Assembly (NCBI RefSeq): GCF_002929335.1
Contig: NZ_PJIL01000001.1
Span: forward strand, 372,001-436,000
DNA from: Arthrobacter sp. Y81
Lineage (GTDB): Bacteria > Actinomycetota > Actinomycetes > Actinomycetales > Micrococcaceae
Length of the DNA stretch: 64,000 nucleotides
Reading direction: 5' to 3'
Shown here: positions 62,837-64,000 of the stretch, in pieces
Position numbering within the stretch: the first letter of the stretch is position 1
Layout of the letters: every line of letters starts with the position of its first letter
The notes under the pieces: model-generated
The model's database searches: none
What the model was told of the DNA's origin: nothing
The model's input: only the letters and a program-made list of their open reading frames with translations
Translations under genes and position numbers: made by a program

Positions 62837-64000
62837 CCGGAGCCCGGAGGTGGGCCGGAGCCCGGTGGTGGGCCGTAGCCCGATGGTGGGCCGGAGCCCG
62901 GTGGTGGGCCGTAGGGGGCGTGGGACCAGCCGCCGGGAGCAGGGCGGCCCGCGTTCCCCTCCGGGGCGATGCCGCGTCCGGGGACGCCGTTGGCGTCCGT
63001 GCTTGATTCCAGCAGCCGGAGAAGGGCGAGGTCGAGTCCTTCCTTGCGCATCCGAAGGTCCATGTACAACAGGCCCATCACGGAGGTTTGGAAGGCGTAC
63101 GCCACTGCCCCTACGAGAGCCGAGACGATGAGTGACGCGATTCCGACGCCCACTGCAAGGGCACGTTGCGCGTCGTCGCCGCCATGGGGCGCGACGACGG
63201 AGGAAAATCCGCCGGAAACGAGGCTGATGGGGATCAGGACAATCTGGCTGATAATGCCGATGAGGAGTGAAACGACCAGCGTGATGCCGAAGATCCGCCA
63301 CCAGTTGTGCCGAGTCAGCTGCCAGGACCTTCGGAGGCCGTCAAGTACGTCCAGTTCCTCGACGACAATCGCAGCCGGCGTCACGAGGAACCGGATGGAG
63401 AGCAACAGCACGGTCACTATGGTGCCGAGGAACAGGGGGACGATGATGAGCGCAGACATTCCGCCCATGGAATCTGCCAGGAGCCAGGTCCCGCCCACCA
63501 GTACGGCGACGACGGCGACACTGGCCAGGATCATGAGCCCGCCAAGCCCGAGCAATGAGCCGATCCTGGACCGCGACAGTGACCACATCTCCTTAAAACC
63601 GGTGCGCCAATTAAGAACGGACCGGGCCACGGGAACCACCATCACGCCCTGAAGCACAAGCGAGATAAAGACGGACACCAGTCCGAGAATGACGGCACCG
63701 GCCAGGACGCCGAGGCCCAGGCCGACCATTTCCGTTGGGCTCAGGCTTTCCAGCCACAGCCCGAGGGACTCGCCGTCCGATCCGGCTTGTGCCGCCGCGA
63801 GCGCACCGGCAAAGGTTCCCAGGGCCTGTGCCAGGAGGCCCGCCCCCAGCATCGCTGCGGCGTTGCGCCTGATGGTCTGAAACGAGCCGTCCAGGATTTC
63901 GCCGAACATCAGCGGTCGCAGCGGAACTATCCCGGGCTTCGGCGGGGCGACATACCCCGGCTGAATGTACCCCGGCTGATTGAAGGAAGGCTGTGGCCCC
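62833..64000 (-). CDS. Glycerophosphoryl diester phosphodiesterase-type membrane domain protein, N-terminus outside window
   Basis: The frame is open to the window edge, so the gene starts beyond 64000. The visible N-terminal part is Pro/Gly/Tyr-rich (QPGYIQPGYVAPPKPG), followed by IVPLRPLMFGEILDGSFQTIRRN, the usual entry to this family. About six membrane segments follow. The C-terminus has Pro-Gly-Ser/Tyr hexapeptide repeats coded by a tandem DNA repeat. Members are membrane proteins of unknown role; the catalytic GDPD part is absent. It heads the visible MoxR operon. The ATG at 63909 is internal, not the start. Confidence 0.8.
   Translation of the reverse strand, partial: GPQPSFNQPGYIQPGYVAPPKPGIVPLRPLMFGEILDGSFQTIRRNAAAMLGAGLLAQALGTFAGALAAAQAGSDGESLGLWLESLSPTEMVGLGLGVLAGAVILGLVSVFISLVLQGVMVVPVARSVLNWRTGFKEMWSLSRSRIGSLLGLGGLMILASVAVVAVLVGGTWLLADSMGGMSALIIVPLFLGTIVTVLLLSIRFLVTPAAIVVEELDVLDGLRRSWQLTRHNWWRIFGITLVVSLLIGIISQIVLIPISLVSGGFSSVVAPHGGDDAQRALAVGVGIASLIVSALVGAVAYAFQTSVMGLLYMDLRMRKEGLDLALLRLLESSTDANGVPGRGIAPEGNAGRPAPGGWSHAPYGPPPGSGPPSGYGPPPGSGPPPGSG
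62837..62908 (-). repeat. Four tandem 18-bp repeats at the end of a membrane-protein gene
   Basis: Units begin CCGGAGCCCGG or CCGTAGCCCG and end GGTGGG. They code the hexapeptide PPPGSG or PPSGYG four times. Copy number is likely to vary between strains. Confidence 0.75.

Noticed and set aside
62114..63301. 395-codon version of the DUF4129 gene
   Set aside because: The first ~155 codons are Arg/Pro-rich shadow of the upstream membrane-protein gene; the ATG at 62836 gives the usual ATGA overlap.

Overview
The window is a 64 kb piece of a GC-rich actinobacterial chromosome. The gene set (AdnAB motor-nuclease, UvrD2 with tetracysteine and HRDC domains, UPF0182, RskA/SigK pair, NudC, zincin_2 protein) and the many starts placed 6 nt after a TANNNT box point to Actinomycetota. 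The overall flavour is Arthrobacter/Pseudarthrobacter-like (Micrococcaceae), which is inference. From memory, two blocks follow Mycobacterium tuberculosis gene order: MGMT-like/adnA/adnB/nudC/uvrD2/zincin_2/PDZ-Lon/UPF0182 (Rv3204 to Rv3193c) and etfB/etfA ... iscS/mnmA ... Rv3015c-like. Most of the window is therefore core chromosome. No prophage, insertion sequence, CRISPR array or rRNA was seen.

Layout. 1-3105: hemL 3' end, a strong bidirectional terminator, then metNIQ (methionine uptake) on the minus strand. 3403-11831: DEDDh exonuclease (-) and, divergently, a Cys-less MGMT-like protein translationally coupled to adnA and adnB (DNA end processing). 11803-17329: kinase-fold phosphotransferase (-), then nudC, uvrD2 and a DUF45 metallopeptidase. 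17350-23337: zincin_2 protein (-), PDZ-Lon secreted-side protease and the large UPF0182 membrane protein. 23545-24012: two near-identical initiator tRNA-Met genes with their own promoters and terminators. 24311-33159: orphan cytochrome b, photolyase, secreted SGNH hydrolase, PspA plus a TPM-domain membrane protein, and a HtrA-like protease (envelope maintenance).

33423-38833: etfB-etfA with a PIG-L deacetylase, gluconokinase, RskA/SigK and TrmL. 38882-43718: J-domain/NERD-like protein, DagK-type lipid kinase, lipoprotein, DoxX with a divergent SufR-like four-cysteine regulator, and an EamA transporter. 43776-47598: cysteine desulfurase and MnmA (tRNA 2-thiouridine), separated by an opposing FAD reductase. 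47736-50211: a convergent pair, a soluble HEVTH gluzincin-like protein and a minimal metacaspase. This is the least housekeeping-like part of the window. 50527-56103: dipeptide/oligopeptide-type ABC importer operon. 56228-58503: chorismate mutase, MetE-like C-terminal-fold protein, DUF4166. 58547-64000: MoxR/DUF58/DUF4350/DUF4129/membrane-protein operon, cut by the window edge.

The most interesting observations are the metacaspase/gluzincin pair, the J-domain/NERD-like fusion, the DoxX/SufR-like divergent unit with an inverted repeat over its promoters, and about ten genes whose start codon lies 6-7 nt after a -10 box (predicted leaderless mRNAs). All functional calls are from sequence reading and remembered family features; no search was run.
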